From Myxococcus terminator_A (GTDB lineage Bacteria > Myxococcota > Myxococcia > Myxococcales > Myxococcaceae), in the NCBI GenBank assembly GCA_049194865.1, contig JBLZWL010000083.1, forward strand, positions 55,633-119,632: a stretch of DNA of 64,000 bases, written 5' to 3'. How positions within the stretch are numbered: position 1 is the first letter of the stretch; the number at the start of each line of letters is the position of its first letter. The notes under the pieces were generated by a model, which saw only the letters and a list, made by a program, of their open reading frames with translations, was not told where the DNA came from and made no database searches. The translations under genes and the position numbers were made by a program. Below are positions 10,501 to 18,500 of this stretch, one piece after another.

Positions 10501-12510
10501 GAGGCGGACGACGCCGAGGTGGGGGACGGCGATGCCCTTGGGCTGGCCGGTAGAGCCGGAGGTGTAGATGGCGTAGGCGAGATTCGCCGGCGTCGCGGCG
10601 CTGTCTGGCGCGTGCGTGGGGAGTTGGGAGATTGCGGAGGACTCGGCCTCCAGCTCAAGCAGGCGCACGTCGCTCGGAAGCGAGAGGCTCTGGGAGAGCG
10701 CGCGAGAGGTAATGAGGAGAGGAGCGCGAGAGTCCCGGAGCATGAGGGCGAGGCGCTCGGGAGGGTAGGAGGTGTCGAGAGGGAGGTAGGCGCCGCCGGC
10801 CTTGAGGCAGGCGAGCATGGAGACGATGAGAGAAGGAGAGCGCTCCAGGTAGAGGCCGACGAGCGTGTCTGGGACGACGCCGAGGGACTGGAGGTGCCAT
10901 GCGAGCTGATTGGCCTGGGCCTCGAGCTGCGCGTACGTGAGGCCGTCGTCACCGAAGCGAAGCGCGAGCGCGTCGGGAGTGGCACTGGCCTGTGCGGAGA
11001 ACAGCTCGTGGATGCACTGCCGCCGAGGGAAGTCGGTGGAGGTGGCGTTCCAGTCGACGAGCAGCTGCCGACGCTCGGTGTCCGAGAGCAAGGGGAGCGC
11101 GGTGATGGCGGTGTCGGGCTGCTGGACGGCGGCGGTCAGCAGCGTCTGGAAGTGGCCCAGCATGCGCTCGATGGTGGCCGCGTCGAAGAGGTCCGTGTCG
11201 TACTCCAGCTCGCCGGTGAGGCCCGAGGGCGTTTCCTCCAGCGACATCAGCAGGTCGAACTTCGACGTTCCGGTCTCGACGGGAAGCGCGGTGACGGAGA
11301 GCCCTTCGAGCGCGGCGGAGGCGGTGGCTGACTCCTGAAGGGAGAACATCACCTGGAACAGCGGGTTGTGGCCGAGGTTGCGCTCGGGATGGAGCGCCTC
11401 GACGACGTGCTCGAAGGGGATGTCCTGGTGGCCAAAGGCCTGGAGCGAGACCTCGCGGACCTGCCGGAGGACCTGACGGAAGGAGGGCGCTCCCGTGAGG
11501 TTCGTGCGCAGCACGAGGGTGTTGACGAAGAAGCCGATGAGCCCTTCGAGCTCCGGTCGGTTGCGGTTGGCGATGGGCGTGCCGACGCTGATATCGCTCT
11601 GCCCGCTGTAGCGACCGAGGAGGACCTTGAAGAGGCTCAGCACCGTCATGAAGAGCGTGGCCTTCTCTTCACGGCTCACGCGGCGCAGGGCGCTCAACTC
11701 CTCCACCGGAATGGCGAATCGGCGCGCGGCCCCCTGGTTCCGCTTCACGGTGGGGCGCGGGTGATCCGTCGGCAGCATCAAGAGGGGCGGCGCACCCGCG
11801 AGCTGATGCTTCCAGTAATCGAGCTGCTCGCGGAACGCCTCGCCACGCAGCCACTCGTTGTGCCAGAGCGCGAAGTCCGCGTACTGGAGCCGGAGCGGCT
11901 GGAGGCTGGGCTCGGTGCCCAACCTCATGGCGCTGTAGTACGCACCCAGCTCGAAGAAGAAGACGGCCATCGACCAGCCGTCGGAGACGATGTGATGCAT
12001 CGACAGGAGCAGGACATGGTCCTCCTCCTCGGCCCGTATCAGGGTGGCCCGCACCAGCGGCGCCTGACTCAGCTCGAACGGCTTGCGAGACTCTTCCCCC
12101 GCGAGGTCCCGGATGCGTTGCTCTCGCGCGTCGGCGGGAAGAGGGCCCAGGTCGACGTGGTGAAGCTCCAGGGACAGCGCTGGCGCGATGTCCTGGTGCG
12201 GATCGTCCTGGAGGGTGGTGAAGCAGGTGCGCAGCGACTCGTGCCGCTCCATGAGCTTGTTCAGGGACGCGCTCAGGGCGCGTTCATCGAGCGGCCCCTG
12301 GAGGCGGACGAAGATGGGCACGTTGTATTGGGCCCGCCCGGGCTCCAGTCGATCCAGGAACCAGAGCCTCCGCTGCGCGGATGACAGTGGGACGCGGTTG
12401 CCTCGATCGGCGCTCGGAAGGATGGCCTTCCGCGACGGCGTCTCCTTCTGGAGCGCGGCGGTGGAGGCACGGGCCTTGGCATTGAGGATGCGGTCCGAAA
12501 ACTTACTCAT
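1576..12510 (-). CDS. NRPS-B: three-module non-ribosomal peptide synthetase C-A-PCP / C-A-PCP / C-A-PCP-E
   Basis: 3644 residues from ATG 12510, 45 bp after NRPS-A, so co-transcribed. All three C domains keep HHIVSDGWS (about residues 174, 1230, 2287). A domains lie near 497-990, 1553-2047 and 2607-3100, each with YTSGSTG, YGPTE and NGKVDRK. Pocket residues read by eye give DAFFLGVTF for the first two (Ile/Val-like). The third gives DLTKVGHIG, the Asp code, if a two-residue insertion in FAADLGNT is allowed. PCPs 1 and 2 have LGGHSL; PCP 3 has LGGDSI (about 3153), typical before an epimerase. The last ~450 residues are an epimerisation domain with HHLATDGIS (about 3334). There is no thioesterase or reductase. 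A short N-terminal helix-like stretch precedes C1 and could dock to NRPS-A. Predicted output: -Ile/Val-Ile/Val-D-Asp-, tethered, awaiting a further partner. Confidence 0.95.
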   Translation of the reverse strand: MSKFSDRILNAKARASTAALQKETPSRKAILPSADRGNRVPLSSAQRRLWFLDRLEPGRAQYNVPIFVRLQGPLDERALSASLNKLMERHESLRTCFTTLQDDPHQDIAPALSLELHHVDLGPLPADAREQRIRDLAGEESRKPFELSQAPLVRATLIRAEEEDHVLLLSMHHIVSDGWSMAVFFFELGAYYSAMRLGTEPSLQPLRLQYADFALWHNEWLRGEAFREQLDYWKHQLAGAPPLLMLPTDHPRPTVKRNQGAARRFAIPVEELSALRRVSREEKATLFMTVLSLFKVLLGRYSGQSDISVGTPIANRNRPELEGLIGFFVNTLVLRTNLTGAPSFRQVLRQVREVSLQAFGHQDIPFEHVVEALHPERNLGHNPLFQVMFSLQESATASAALEGLSVTALPVETGTSKFDLLMSLEETPSGLTGELEYDTDLFDAATIERMLGHFQTLLTAAVQQPDTAITALPLLSDTERRQLLVDWNATSTDFPRRQCIHELFSAQASATPDALALRFGDDGLTYAQLEAQANQLAWHLQSLGVVPDTLVGLYLERSPSLIVSMLACLKAGGAYLPLDTSYPPERLALMLRDSRAPLLITSRALSQSLSLPSDVRLLELEAESSAISQLPTHAPDSAATPANLAYAIYTSGSTGQPKGIAVPHLGVVRLVRDSDYVQLSPADSVAQVSNASFDAATFEIWGALLNGARLVGIPRDVSLSPSLFAARLREEAISTLFLTTALFNQIAHHSPSAFATLSSVLFGGELVDPDVVRSVLLHGPPSRLLHVYGPTENTTFSTWHLISSPPPPLHTVPIGKPLSNSSCFILDDSLQPLPLGVPGQLYVGGDGLARGYLHQPELTASRFISNPFSPDSRLYKTGDVARFLPDGSIEFLGRQDNQVKLRGFRIELGEVEAALLRHPSLNDCVVLAREDSPGSRRLVAYFSSSSPPSGSELRDFLKRSLPDYMLPAVFVCLPSLPLSPNGKVDRKALPPPDDSLSSSTSFLPPRSPLEELLSNLWAQLLGLPRVGVLDNFFDLGGHSLLATQLVSRIRETLRVELPLRHLFSSPTVASLARVLSDSLSGPHSSSPISPAPRDSLLPLSFAQQRLWLIDQLQPGSAAYNVPLAIHLSGDLSLSSLQRALDSLIERHEALRTSFALHDGQPFQLIATSLSLPLTCVDLRHLSDEERTQRLSELSKETAEQPFDLSRGPLVRAALLRPEEREHILLLTMHHIVSDGWSMDVLFRELSALYAAFVRDEPSPLAPLPIQYVDFSVWQREWLHGERLDSQLSYWKQQLAGAPPFLPLPTDFPRPAAQSFRGAVASRDLPRPLLDSLKRLSQQESTTLFMTLLAGFQLLLRRYSGQEDISVGTPIANRNRAELEGLIGFFVNSLVMRTDVSGTPSFRELLRRVREVALGAYAHQDVPFDQVVEALQPERDPSYSPLFQVMFALQSGVAQPPTAAGLSMESREVRTATSKFDLLLATVESPEGLHCAVEYNTDLFSAATIERMLGHFETLLSAAARQPDSSVTSLPLLSDTERRQLLVDWNATSTDFPRRQCIHELFSAQASATPDALALRFGDDGLTYAQLEAQANQLAWHLQSLGVVPDTLVGLYLERSPSLIVSMLACLKAGGAYLPLDTSYPPERLALMLRDSRAPLLITSRALSQSLSLPSDVRLLELEAESSAISQLPTHAPDSAATPANLAYAIYTSGSTGQPKGIAVPHLGVVRLVRDSDYVQLSPADSVAQVSNASFDAATFEIWGALLNGARLVGIPRDVSLSPSLFAARLREEAISTLFLTTALFNQIAHHSPSAFATLSSVLFGGELVDPDVVRSVLLHGPPSRLLHVYGPTENTTFSTWHLISSPPPPLHTVPIGKPLSNSSCFILDDSLQPLPLGVPGQLYVGGDGLARGYLHQPELTASRFISNPFSPDSRLYKTGDVARFLPDGSIEFLGRQDNQVKLRGFRIELGEVEAALLRHPALNDCVVLAREDAPGARRLVAYFSSSSPPSGSELRDFLKRSLPDYMLPAVFVCLPSLPLSPNGKVDRKALPPPDDSLSHSDSFLPPRSPLEELLSNLWAQLLGLPRVGVLDNFFDLGGHSLLATQLVSRIRETLRVELPLRHLFSSPTVASLARVLSDSLSGPHASSPISPSSRDSLLPLSFAQQRLWLIDQLQPGSAAYNVPLAIHLSGDLSLSSLQRTLDSLVERHEALRTSFALHNGQPFQLIATSLSLPLPLIDLSANANASEQVLTLATEEAARPFDLARGPLIRAALLRTAPRHHVLLLTMHHIVSDGWSMDVLFRELSALYTAFSNNQPATLAPLPIQYADFSVWQREWLHGERLDAQLSYWKQQLAGAPPVLELPTDFPRPSSQSLRGAVESLTLPLSLLDSLKRLSRQEGTTLFMTLLAGFQLMLSRYSGQEDISVGTAIANRNRAELEGLIGFFVNSLVMRTQLSGAPSFRELLRRVREVALGAYAHQDVPFEQVVEALQVPRDARYSPLFQVRFNLQDSPYAHLKMAGLDLSVLETEWNYTKFDLHLFMSESAEGLQASFAYSTDLFKPDTIRRMLGHLGRLLEGLAATPDQPITAVPMLTDPEVRQLSLWNAATLLDESSRCFHTRFEQQAQATPESTALVFEDHSLTYRQLNERANRLAWHLQSLGVGPDHVVGLYLERSLDLLVGLLAILKAGGAYLPMDPGLPQERLAFMMSDLRLGVLLTQESLRASLPANEAHVLCLDTLDAQLATRSSENPISTVGPEHLVYVIYTSGSTGKPKGVGITHGNLGHYLAGISRVLDVPSGLRYATVSTFAADLGNTMVFPALASGGALHVISDERSANPESMAEYMHTRRIDCLKIVPSHLTALLTASRPEQVLPRQRLVLGGEASRWELMERVRALAPDCRVINHYGPTETTIGVLTWAVPPSLTDKPATTVPLGFPIGNTTTHVLDAHLRPVPVGVPGELFVGGPGVTRGYLGRPELTAERFVRLGGERVYRTGDVVRRLSDGALEFLGRIDNQVKLRGFRIELGEVEAILCQQPEVRDAVVLAREDLPGTKRLVAYLVPHAGQDLSTEPLRERLSHQMPEYMVPSVFVVLEALPLTPNGKVDRKALPAPTAPAAPSESTSDAPHSPTELLLADIWKQVLRVEHVSPGDNFFKLGGDSILSIMVVAKAIQAGLQLTPIDILECQSLAELAARVRTPASESGESVSGALPLTPIQSRFFELYPTERHHWNQAFLFEVHQRLSPARMEEAAGHLMRHHDALRLRFSQGATGWEQTYAPADVAVPFSHHDLSALPDAERLLEQERLATVLQRSLDLTEGPLLRVAHFDWGTEQPGRLLLIIHHLATDGISWRVLMEDLQTLWEQLGAGKEPRLPPKSTSYQEWARRLAEYAQSEAAHQQLRAWRPEVYREVAPIPRDLPDGRNLEGSTRLVEASLTQEETRVLLYRMRDVHGVNVDHVLLAALVRALTEWTGRASHLLELDNHGRESILEGVELSRSVGWFTALSPVVVRAPEGASAPALLQSVREQLQAVPDRGVGFGILRYLSQDTAVREQLSRLPRTEVCFNYLGHFDLVRSGDAPLRPSSEPIGPERGLDGPRSRVLDITAYVSEGTFHLVWAYSENLHRRETMERLSSAYLTNLRALLATVGSAGGL
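5821..7916 (-). repeat. Near-identical NRPS cassette, copy B2 (A-PCP-start of C, NRPS-B module 2)
   Basis: This 2096-bp block matches 8992-11087 almost base for base at a constant offset of 3171 bp. It begins at the start of the A domain and ends about 80 residues into the next C domain. On the + strand it is markedly purine-rich (long runs of GAG, GGA and GAGG), meaning Ser and Leu are written almost only as TCC/CTC on the coding strand. The flanking C-domain halves use ordinary high-GC codons. Visible differences between copies are scattered single bases. Confidence 0.85.
8992..11206 (-). repeat. Near-identical NRPS cassette, copy B1 (NRPS-B module 1)
   Basis: Positions 8992-11087 match copy B2 and 9361-11206 match copy A2 (15895-17740, offset 6534 bp). 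It covers the A domain that reads DAFFLGVTF, its PCP and the beginning of the following C domain. The three copies share the same purine-rich + strand. Because different pairs of copies have different end points, more than one exchange event is indicated. Confidence 0.85.
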
Positions 12511-12555
12511 GGCTGGGGGACTCGTTCGTCAAACGTGAGACGGAGGGCTCTGCGC

Positions 12556-15500
12556 TCAGTCCTGAGGAGCGTCGTCAGGTTGAGTCGTCAGCGAGAGGAC
12601 CAGCTCCGCGGTGCGCAGGAGCTCCTCCCTGTCCGTCGGGGAACTCAAGAGGGCTTCGGCGAAGGTCGCGACCGTCGGATGGCCGAAGAGCACGCGCAGC
12701 GGCACCGAGACCTGGAGAATCTCCTGAACCAGCGAGATGAAGCGCGTGGCCAGCAGGGAGTGTCCGCCGAGCGCGAAGAAGTCATCGTGGATGCCGAGCC
12801 GGGGGACGTTGAGGACCTCCGCCATCAGCTCGGCCACCACGTGCTCCACGGGCGAGCTGGGTTCGACATGGTCATCGGCCGCGGGGCCCGAGGTGTCAGG
12901 CGACGGCAGCGCCTTCCTGTCGACCTTGCCATTGGAAGAGAGGGGCAGGGCCGTGAGGCTGACGAACGCGGACGGCAGCATGTACTCCGGCAGCGAGCGC
13001 TGGAGGAAGTCGCGCAGCTCCGTGCCGGAGACGGGCGCCTCCGACGTGAAGTAGGCGACGAGGCGGCGATCTCCAGGGACGTCCTCGCGAACGACCACGA
13101 CGCACTCCCGGAGGGCCGGGTGCTTGAAGAGGGCGGTCTCGATTTCGCCCAGCTCGATGCGGAAGCCCCGCAGCTTCACCTGGTGGTCACGTCGTCCGAC
13201 GAACTCGAGTGCGCCGTCGGGCCGCCAGCGCGTCAGGTCACCTGTCCTGTAGAGGCGCGAGTCCGGAGCGAAGGGGTTGGGGATGAAGCGCGTGGCGGTC
13301 AGCTCGGGTTGATGGAGGTAGCCGCGCGCGAGCCCGTCACCGCCGACGAAGAGCTCCCCTGGGACGCCGATGGGGACAGGCTGTAGCGCCTCGTCGAGGA
13401 TGAACGCCGTGGAGTTGGAGAGCGGCCCGCCGATGGGGACGGTGTTCGCCGGCATCGACGAGGAGGAGACGAGGTGCCAGGTGCTGAAGGTGGTGTTCTC
13501 GGTGGGCCCGTAGACGTGGAGGAGGCGCGTGGGAGGGGCCGCGAGCAGCACGGCGCGGACGGCTCCCGCGTCGGCGGTCTCTCCGCCGAAGAGCACGGTG
13601 GAGAGCGTGGCGAACGCGCTCGGGGCGTGGTTCGCGATCTGATTGAAGAGGGCGGTGGTGAGGAAGAGGGTGGAGATGGCCTCCTCACGAAGCCGCGTGG
13701 CCAGCAGCGAGGGCGACAGGGACACATCGCGAGGGATGCCGACGAGCCGAGCGCCGTTGAGGAGGGCGCCCCAGATTTCAAAGGTGGCGGCGTCGAAGGA
13801 GGCGTTGGAGACCTGAGCGACCCTGTCGGCAGGGGAGAGCTGGACGTAGTCGGAGTCGCGGACGAGGCGGACGACGCCGAGGTGGGGGACGGCGATGCCC
13901 TTGGGCTGGCCAGTGGAGCCGGAGGTGTAGATGGCGTAGGCGAGATTCGCCGGCGTCGCGGAGCTGTCTGGCGCGTGCGTGGGGTTGCGGGAGATCGCCG
14001 GGGCGTCGGAGTCCAGCTCAATCACGTGAACGCTGGCTGGAACTAGCAGGCTCTTGGAGAGGGCTTGCGACGTGACGAGCAGCGGCGATTGCGCGTCCCG
14101 GAGCATGAAGGCGAGCCGCTCCGGGGGATAGGAAGTGTCGAGCGGAAGGTAGGCGCCGCCGGCCTTGAGGCAGGCGAGCATGGAGACGATGAGAGAGGGC
14201 GCGCGCTCCAGGTAGAGGCCGACGAGCGTGTCGGGACGGACGCCGAGGGACTGAAGGTGCCACGCGAGTTGATTGGCCTGGGCCTCGAGCTGCGCGTACG
14301 TGAGGTTGTCGTCACCGAAGCGAAGCGCGAGCGCGTCAGGGGTGGCGCGAGCCTGCGCGGAGAACAGCTCGTGGATGCACTGCCGCCGGGGGAAGTCGGT
14401 GGACGTGCGATTCCAGTCCCCGAGGAGCTGCTGGCGCTCGGCGTCCGTGAGGAGGGGCAGCGCGGTGATGGCGGTGTCGGGATGCTGGACGGCAGCGGCG
14501 AGCAGCGTCTGGAAGTGGCCCAGGAGCCGCTCGATGGTGGTCGCGTCGAAGAGGTCCGTGTCGTACTCCAGCTCCCCGACGATTCCCGCGGAGGTCTCCT
14601 CCAGCGCCATCAGCATGTCGAACTTCGAGCCGCCCGTCTGGATCTCCTCGGGATGGACCTCGCAGTCGCGCAGCACCAGGGACATCGTGGAGACGCTCTG
14701 GAGGTTGAACATCACCTGGAACAGCGGCGTGTAGCGCTGGTCTCGCTGGGGCTGGAGTGCCTCGACGACCTGCTCGAAGGGAATGTCCGGATGGGCATAG
14801 GCATCGAGGGCCACTTCCCGTACGCGATGCAGCAGCTCCCGGAACGACGGCGCGCCGGACAGGTCCGTGCGCATGACCAGGGAGTTGATGAAGTAGCCGA
14901 TGAGGCCTTCCAGCTCCGCGCGGCTCCGGCTGGCGATGGGAGTGCCGACGCTGATGTCATGCTGTCCGCTGTAGCGCGACAGCAGCGTCTGCCACGCCGC
15001 GAGCAGCGTCATGAACAGCGTGGTGCCCTCCTGCCGACTGAGTCGACGAAGCGACTCGACCAGCGAGGACTCCAGCGTGAACCAGCGCGTCGCCCCTTGG
15101 TGCCGCTGGGTGGGCGGACGCGGGCGGTCCGTGGGCAGCTCCAGGAGCGGCGGGGCTCCGGCCAACTGTTTCTTCCAGTAGTCGAGCTGGGTCCGCTGCA
15201 CCGTGCCCTGGAGCCACTGGCGTTGCCAGTGCGCGAAGTCGGCGTACTGGAGGGGCAGTGGGGCGAGCTTCGGCGGAGTGCCCTGGCTGAAGGCTTCGTA
15301 GAGCGTGCCGAGCTCCTGGAAGAAGACGGTCAGTGACCAGCCGTCCGCGACGATGTGGTGCACCGTCAGCAACAGGAGGTGCTCGGCTTCGTTCAGGCGG
15401 ATGAGGAGCGTGCGGAGGAGGGGTCCTTGCGCGAGGTCGAACGGGCGTGCTGCCTCGGCGTCGATCAGCTCCCGGGCGCGTGGCTCTCGTTCGGACTCCG

Positions 15501-18500
15501 CGAGGAGCGTCAGGTTGACGACGGCGACATCGAGGGCGGGAAGCTCTCCCGACACTCGCAGGGCCAGCCTTCCGCCGCGGTTCTCGAACGTCGTGCGCAG
15601 CGCCTCGTGCCGCCGGATGATCTCCTTGAGACTCTTCTCCAACAGGTGCGCCTGGAAGGGCCCCTTCAATCGAAGCACCGTGGGGACGTTGTAGAAAGAC
15701 GCGCCTGGCTGGAGTTGGTCGACGAGCCAGAGTCGCTGCTGCGCGAAGGAGGCCTCCAGCTCCTGCTCCCGCGAGATGGGCAGCAGCGGCCCCGTCTCCG
15801 CGTCCTCCTTGGGCCCCTCGAGCACCTGCGCCAGTCCGCCCACGGTCGGGTTCTCGAAGATGGCGCGCAGTGGCACCTCCTTCCCGAGACGGGTGCGGAT
15901 GCGAGAGACGAGCTGGGTGGCGAGGAGGGAGTGGCCGCCGAGGTCGAAGAAGTTGTCGAGGACGCCGACGCGAGGGAGGCCGAGGAGCTGAGCCCAGAGG
16001 TTGGAGAGGAGCTCTTCGAGAGGAGAGCGAGGAGGGAGGAAAGAGTCGGAGTGGGAGAGGGAGTCGTCTGGGGGAGGAAGGGCCTTCCTGTCGACCTTCC
16101 CGTTGGGGGAGAGGGGAAGGGAGGGGAGGCAGACGAAGACAGCGGGGAGCATGTAGTCGGGCAGGGAGCGCTTGAGGAAGTCACGCAGCTCGGAGCCGGA
16201 GGGAGGAGAGGAAGAGGAGAAGTAGGCGACGAGGCGGCGAGAGCCCGGAGAGTCTTCGCGAGCGAGGACGACGCAGTCGTTGAGGGCGGGGTGGCGAAGG
16301 AGAGCGGCTTCGACTTCACCCAACTCGATGCGGAAGCCGCGAAGCTTCACCTGGTTGTCCTGTCGGCCGAGGAACTCGATGGAGCCGTCAGGGAGGAAGC
16401 GCGCGACGTCGCCGGTTTTGTAGAGGCGGGAGTCGGGGGAGAAGGGGTTGGAGATGAAGCGGGAGGCAGTCAGCTCGGGCTGGTGGAGGTAGCCCCGAGC
16501 GAGGCCGTCGCCGCCGACGTAGAGCTGGCCCGGGACGCCGAGGGGGAGAGGCTGGAGCGAGTCGTCGAGGATGAAGCAGGAGGAGTTGGAGAGAGGCTTG
16601 CCGATGGGGACGGTGTGGAGAGGGGGAGGAGGAGAGGAGATGAGGTGCCAGGTGCTGAAGGTGGTGTTCTCGGTGGGCCCGTAGACGTGGAGGAGGCGAG
16701 AGGGAGGGCCGTGGAGGAGGACGGAGCGGACGACGTCGGGGTCGACGAGTTCTCCACCGAAGAGGACGGAGGAGAGGGTGGCGAAGGCGCTCGGGGAGTG
16801 GTGGGCGATTTGGTTGAAGAGGGCGGTGGTGAGGAAGAGGGTGGAGATGGCCTCTTCACGAAGCCGCGCGGCGAACAGCGATGGCGACAGGGAGACGTCG
16901 CGAGGGATGCCGACGAGCCGAGCGCCGTTGAGGAGGGCGCCCCAGATTTCAAAGGTGGCGGCGTCGAAGGAGGCGTTGGAGACCTGGGCGACGCTGTCCG
17001 CGGGAGAGAGCTGGACGTAGTCGGAGTCGCGGACGAGGCGGACGACGCCGAGGTGGGGGACGGCGATGCCCTTGGGCTGGCCGGTGGAGCCGGAGGTGTA
17101 GATGGCGTAGGCGAGATTCGCCGGCGTCGCGGCGCTGTCTGGCGCGTGCGTGGGGAGTTGGGAGATTGCGGAGGACTCGGCCTCCAGCTCCAGCAGGCGC
17201 ACGTCGCTCGGAAGCGAGAGGCTCTGGGAGAGCGCGCGAGAGGTAATGAGGAGAGGAGCGCGAGAGTCCCGGAGCATGAGGGCGAGGCGCTCGGGAGGGT
17301 AGGAGGTGTCGAGAGGGAGGTAGGCGCCGCCGGCCTTGAGGCAGGCGAGCATGGAGACGATGAGAGAAGGAGAGCGCTCCAGGTAGAGGCCGACGAGCGT
17401 GTCTGGGACGACGCCGAGGGACTGGAGGTGCCAGGCGAGCTGATTGGCCTGGGCCTCGAGCTGCGCGTACGTGAGGCTGTCGTCACCGAAGCGAAGCGCG
17501 AGCGCGTCGGGAGTGGCACTGGCCTGTGCGGAGAACAGCTCGTGAATGCACTGCCGCCGAGGGAAGTCGGTGGAGGTGGCGTTCCAGTCGACGAGCAGTT
17601 GCCGACGCTCGGTATCCGAGAGCAAGGGGAGCGCGGTGATGGCGGTGTCGGGCTGCTGGACGGCGGCGGAGAGCAGCGTCTCGAAGTGGCCCAGCATGCG
17701 CTCGATGGTGGCCGCGTCGAAGAGGTCCGTGTCGTACTCCAGTGAGACGGCCAGCTCGTTCCCGGCCTGCTCGGCCGTGAGGATGAGGTCGAACTTGGCC
17801 GTGCCAGTCCCCAGCTCCTCGAAGGACATGCTCAGCCCGTCGAGCCGTGGAAGTTGAAGCGGCGCGTTCTGGAGCGCGAACATCACCTGGAAGAGGGGAT
17901 GCTGGTCGATCCGGCGCTCGGGGCTCACCGTCTCGACGATCTGCTCGAAGGGAATGTCCTGGTGGGCATAGGCACCCAGGGCGACCTCTCGCACGCGGCC
18001 CAGCAGCTCTCGGAATGTCGGTGCGCCCGACAGGTCCGCGCGCATCACCAGCGAGTTGACGAAGAAGCCGATGAGCCCTTCGAGCTCCGCGCGGTTGCGA
18101 TTGGCGATGGGCGTGCCGACGCTGATGTCTTCCTGCCCGCTGTAGCGCCGCAACAACGTCTGCCACGCGGCCAGCAGCGTCATGAACAGCGTGACGCCCT
18201 CCTTGCGACTCAGCGCTTGGAGCTGCGCGACGAGCGGTGCGGACAACCATGCCCGCTCGATGGCGGAGGGGTGCAGCCTCGCCGCCGCGCGAGGCCGGTC
18301 CGTGGGAAGCTCCAACGCTCCACGCGCCGACCCCAGCTGCTCCTTCCAGTACGCGAGGCCCTTCTCCAGCGGCGCACCCTGCAACCACTGCCGCTGCCAC
18401 AGGGCGAAGTCCGCGTACTGAAGTGGAAGCGCCCCCAGGGGCGACTCATTCCCGTCCTTGAAGGACGCATACAGCGTCCCCAACTCCTGGAGCATGACGC

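Noticed and set aside
8971..11331. Long + strand open frame (786 codons) opposite NRPS-B, rich in Glu/Gly/Val
   Set aside because: It is the antisense of the purine-rich A-PCP cassette. The same shadow appears opposite every copy (for example 15355-17745), has low-complexity composition and no domain.
5821..17740. CRISPR or satellite-like array suggested by repeated GAGGGAGA runs
   Set aside because: The runs are codons of conserved A/PCP domains and are not evenly spaced repeats with unique spacers.
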